Assembly: GCA_029570245.1 (NCBI GenBank)
Contig: JAKQSH010000250.1
Location: forward strand, 1-8,505
Direction of reading: 5' to 3'
DNA from: Deltaproteobacteria bacterium
Lineage (GTDB): Bacteria; Myxococcota_A; SURF-8
DNA length: 8,505 nucleotides
The notes below the pieces were generated by a model. It ran no database searches, was not told where the DNA came from, and saw only the letters and a list, made by a program, of their open reading frames with translations. This document shows, piece by piece, positions 6,040 through 8,505 of this stretch (the stretch's first letter is position 1; each line of letters begins with the position of its first letter). The translations under genes were made by a program, and so were the position numbers.

Positions 6040-6948
6040 ATGGAAAGACTCGATTTAAAAGTCGGCTTTGAATGCAACAACAAATGCCATTTCTGCGTTC
6101 AGGGCGATAAACGATATAAATTTGCTCCGAAAAGTCTGGAAGAATTGCAGAAGTCGCTGGCCGACAACCGTAAAGACATAGACAGCGTGGTTTTTACAGG
6201 CGGCGAACCGACCATGCATCCGCACTTTCTGGAACTGGTGAAAACCGCACGCGATCTTAATTACCGCAAAATCCAGATACAAACCAACGGGCGCATGTTT
6301 GCCAACGAAAATTTCGCCCGCGCCGCAGTCGAAGCCGGAGCCAACGAATACTCACCGGCGATTCACGGCCCTAACGCCGAAATCCACGACTGGCTGGTGC
6401 AGGCGCCGGGAGCATTCAAACAGGGCATACGCGGCATTCAGAACATGAAAAAGCTGGGAGTGCCTGTTGTAGTCAACTCGGTGCTGGTGCGCCCGAATTA
6501 TCGCCATCTGCCACAGACAGCGCAGCTCATGGTTGCGCTGGGCGTCAGCCAGTTCCAGTTCGCCTTTGTGCATGCGCTTGGAACTGCGGCAAAATATTTC
6601 CAGATGATCGTTCCGCGCAAGGCGTTGTGCGAACCGTTTGTAAAAAAAGGCATCGACATCGGCCTTCGCGGCGGAATTTTCGTAATGACGGAAGCCATCC
6701 CCTACTGCTTCATGGAAGGCTACGAAAAATACGTGGCGGAGCAGTACATTCCGCGCACGCGAATCATAGACGCGAAATTTGTAGTCGAAGACTACACCGA
6801 GTACCGCTGGAACGAAGGCAAGCTCAAGGGCGAGCCGTGCCGACAGTGCGCCTATAACGACATCTGTGAGGGGCCGTGGCGCGAGTACCCGGAATTCTTC
6901 GGCTGGGAAGAATTCAAACCGCGCAGTTCCAAAAGCGATGTCGCCTGA
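6040..6948 (+). CDS. Radical SAM enzyme with C-terminal three-cysteine (Twitch/SPASM-like) motif, substrate unknown
   Basis: The 302-residue product starts almost directly with the radical SAM cluster site C12-NNK-C16-HF-C19, which binds the 4Fe-4S cluster that cleaves S-adenosylmethionine. GGEPT (54-58) is the SAM amino-group motif, and IQTNG and NSVLV segments continue the partial TIM barrel. Near the end, C267-RQ-C270-AYNDI-C276-EGPWREYPEFFG is a compact cysteine motif of the kind that holds an auxiliary cluster in Twitch/SPASM enzymes. It is shorter than a full SPASM domain. IPYCFMEGYE adds another conserved-looking Cys. The start ATG 6040 has GGAAG at 6031-6035. The next radical SAM gene overlaps its last 11 nt, so the two are cotranscribed and coupled. 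Broad relatives include MoaA, PqqE and peptide maturases. I recall similar proteins in Myxococcota, but the reaction cannot be assigned. No small precursor peptide gene is visible beside it. Confidence 0.9.
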   Translation: MERLDLKVGFECNNKCHFCVQGDKRYKFAPKSLEELQKSLADNRKDIDSVVFTGGEPTMHPHFLELVKTARDLNYRKIQIQTNGRMFANENFARAAVEAGANEYSPAIHGPNAEIHDWLVQAPGAFKQGIRGIQNMKKLGVPVVVNSVLVRPNYRHLPQTAQLMVALGVSQFQFAFVHALGTAAKYFQMIVPRKALCEPFVKKGIDIGLRGGIFVMTEAIPYCFMEGYEKYVAEQYIPRTRIIDAKFVVEDYTEYRWNEGKLKGEPCRQCAYNDICEGPWREYPEFFGWEEFKPRSSKSDVA

Positions 6949-8505
6949 CAAAGCCGCACAGCCAGACATTGAAAACATCGAAACCCGCGAAGCGGCTGTG
7001 CATCAGCATCGGAACTGGGTGCGCATAACCTGGGCCTGCAACAACCGCTGTATTTTCTGCCTTGATTCCGACGTAACCAGAGCTCAGCACATTCCGGCGG
7101 AAGAAGTCAGAGACGAAATCCGGCGTGGCTATGCGCCCGGAGCGCGATTGATTCTTTCCGGCGGCGAAGCCTCCATTCATCCCGAATTCATCGAGTTCAT
7201 CCGCTATGGTCGAGAGATCGGTTACGAGTGGATACAGACCATTTCTAACGGGCGCAGCTTTGCATCCGAAAAATTCGCAAAAGCAGCAGCCGACGCCGGT
7301 CTGAATGAAGTGACGTTTTCCATTCACGGGCACAACGACGAACTGCACGACACGCTTTCAGGCGTAAAGGGCGGGTTCAGACAGGCCCTAAAAGGTCTGC
7401 TCAATCTGCGTAACGACGGCAGAGTCGTCATAAGCGTAGACATCGTTCTCAACCGCATGAATGTCCCGCACCTGGACGATATTCTGCGTTTTTTCATGCG
7501 GCTGGGAGTACACGAGTTCGATCTGCTGCAACTGGTGCCGTTCGGGCGGGCATGGAGCGACGAATGGCGTGAAAGCCTTTTCTACAACATAAAAGAAGCG
7601 CTGCCGCACATAAAAAAAGCCCTCGACAATGCGCATGTACCCGGCAATTTCATCTGGACGAACCGCTTTCCAGTGCAGTTGCTGGAAGGCCTTGAAGACC
7701 TCATTCAGGACCCGCACAAGCTGCACGATGAGTTACGCGGGCGCCGGAAGGAATTCGAGCAGTACATAAACAGCGGAGAGAAGCTGCTGTGCTACGGTGA
7801 GCGCTGCCGCTTCTGCTTCGCGCGCGGCGTCTGCCATGAAATTTATTCCGCAAAAGAACGCGTTGACGGACGCGAAGTCGAGGAACTGCTTCTTACGGTA
7901 GACAGCAATGGAAACGCCCCGGAATCTCTGAAGTTCATGCTCGAAACACAGCCGTTAAAACGCCTGCTCGTTTCTGCACCGGATATTGCCGCGTTCAGTC
8001 AGGCCATGCCGCAGCAGGCAAAAGCGGACATTGAAGTACGGCTGGGTCTTGACGACTGGCGCGGTTACGCGGAATTCAAAGCTTCAGACGCCGCATGGGC
8101 TCAGAACATCAAGGTGCTGCATCTGGCGTCTGCCGAAGCCGTTGAAAAATTCGTAACACGCCCGGAACGGCCTGTCATCGAAATACGACGCGACACCGCT
8201 GCTGCGGCATGGAAACTGCGCGAAGAAATTTCGAAGCGCGGCGATGCGATTCTGCATGTTCCGTCGTTCGAAGCCATGAACGATGCGCGGGCGCATCTGG
8301 TAGATATGCGGCGCTATCTCAAGGGCTGGCTCGGAGCCGCAGTACGCGTCGAAAATGCGCCGCTCTGCATGCATCCGCAGGCTATGCCGCCAGAAGCTGC
8401 GACTGTGATAAGTGCTGACTGTTTCAACGCAGCAGGCCGTCTGGATGTTTCGGCGTTTGCAGAGCATTATATAAAACACGGTTACTTTTCCAGATCGGAG
8501 CGCTG
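6938..8505 (+). CDS. Partial CDS (3' end missing): large radical SAM protein with extra cysteine cluster and extended C-terminal domain
   Basis: The frame from ATG 6938 stays open to the window edge (522 full codons). It overlaps the preceding gene by 11 nt with no clear SD, as expected for translational coupling. The N-terminal half is a radical SAM barrel: C34-NNR-C38-IF-C41, then GGEAS (75-79, in place of the usual GGEP) and QTISNGR, EVTFSIHG and LVPFGRAW segments. A second cysteine group, C285-YGER-C290-RF-C293-FARGV-C299, follows at about residue 290 and could bind an auxiliary iron-sulfur cluster. Residues from about 315 onward form a separate alpha/beta region (LLLTVDSNGNAP, KRLLVSAPD, NIKVLHLASAEAV, PVIEIRRD) that I do not recognise. 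The visible end, FAEHYIKHGYFSRSER, reads like the lead-in to a further C-terminal cysteine motif, but this lies outside the window. The sequence resembles the upstream gene in its first 200 residues, so the pair may derive from a duplication. Substrate unknown. Confidence 0.88.
   Translation, partial: MSPDKAAQPDIENIETREAAVHQHRNWVRITWACNNRCIFCLDSDVTRAQHIPAEEVRDEIRRGYAPGARLILSGGEASIHPEFIEFIRYGREIGYEWIQTISNGRSFASEKFAKAAADAGLNEVTFSIHGHNDELHDTLSGVKGGFRQALKGLLNLRNDGRVVISVDIVLNRMNVPHLDDILRFFMRLGVHEFDLLQLVPFGRAWSDEWRESLFYNIKEALPHIKKALDNAHVPGNFIWTNRFPVQLLEGLEDLIQDPHKLHDELRGRRKEFEQYINSGEKLLCYGERCRFCFARGVCHEIYSAKERVDGREVEELLLTVDSNGNAPESLKFMLETQPLKRLLVSAPDIAAFSQAMPQQAKADIEVRLGLDDWRGYAEFKASDAAWAQNIKVLHLASAEAVEKFVTRPERPVIEIRRDTAAAAWKLREEISKRGDAILHVPSFEAMNDARAHLVDMRRYLKGWLGAAVRVENAPLCMHPQAMPPEAATVISADCFNAAGRLDVSAFAEHYIKHGYFSRSER

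Noticed and set aside
8489..8505. AGATCGGA near the right end, resembling the start of a sequencing adapter
   Set aside because: Only eight bases match before it diverges, and the radical SAM reading frame continues in phase with a family-like sequence.
1..8505. CRISPR array, tRNA or rRNA genes, insertion sequences
   Set aside because: No regularly spaced repeats, cloverleaf-like sequence, transposase motif or terminal repeats were seen on either strand.

Overview
The window is an ordinary-looking stretch of a Gram-negative bacterial chromosome. All recognisable genes are on the + strand and GC content is near half. The outer-membrane secretin has a charged tail (ERSEYIREFYG and following) that resembles, from memory, secretins of Myxococcota and other former Deltaproteobacteria. 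The partial upstream gene and the two radical SAM genes also resemble families I associate with that group. That lineage is an inference from remembered family patterns and no search was run.

Left part (1-2592): the 3' end of a small NTF2-like protein gene is followed after 9 nt by a complete GspD-type secretin. No other type II secretion gene is visible. A 212-nt gap follows, with weak hairpins and a good -10 box.

Middle (2805-5939): a PilZ (c-di-GMP receptor) gene, cytidine deaminase (cdd) and hypoxanthine phosphoribosyltransferase (hpt) are packed at 3-nt and 28-nt spacing and look like one operon. CTP synthase (pyrG) follows with its own promoter, a TTG start and a strong ribosome binding site. 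cdd and hpt salvage nucleosides and bases. pyrG makes CTP from UTP, so the block is a nucleotide module with a signalling gene at its head. The PyrG belongs to a divergent sequence subtype. The cdd reading frame carries a perfect 14-bp inverted repeat closed by a GAAA loop.

Right part (5945-8505): a promoter and a leader with a possible hairpin precede two overlapping radical SAM genes. The first is a complete 302-residue enzyme with a three-cysteine C-terminal motif. The second overlaps it by 11 nt and runs off the right edge. It has its own CxxxCxxC site, a four-cysteine motif near residue 290, and a long C-terminal domain that is cut. This tandem pair is the best candidate for an undescribed system; its substrate cannot be read from the window.
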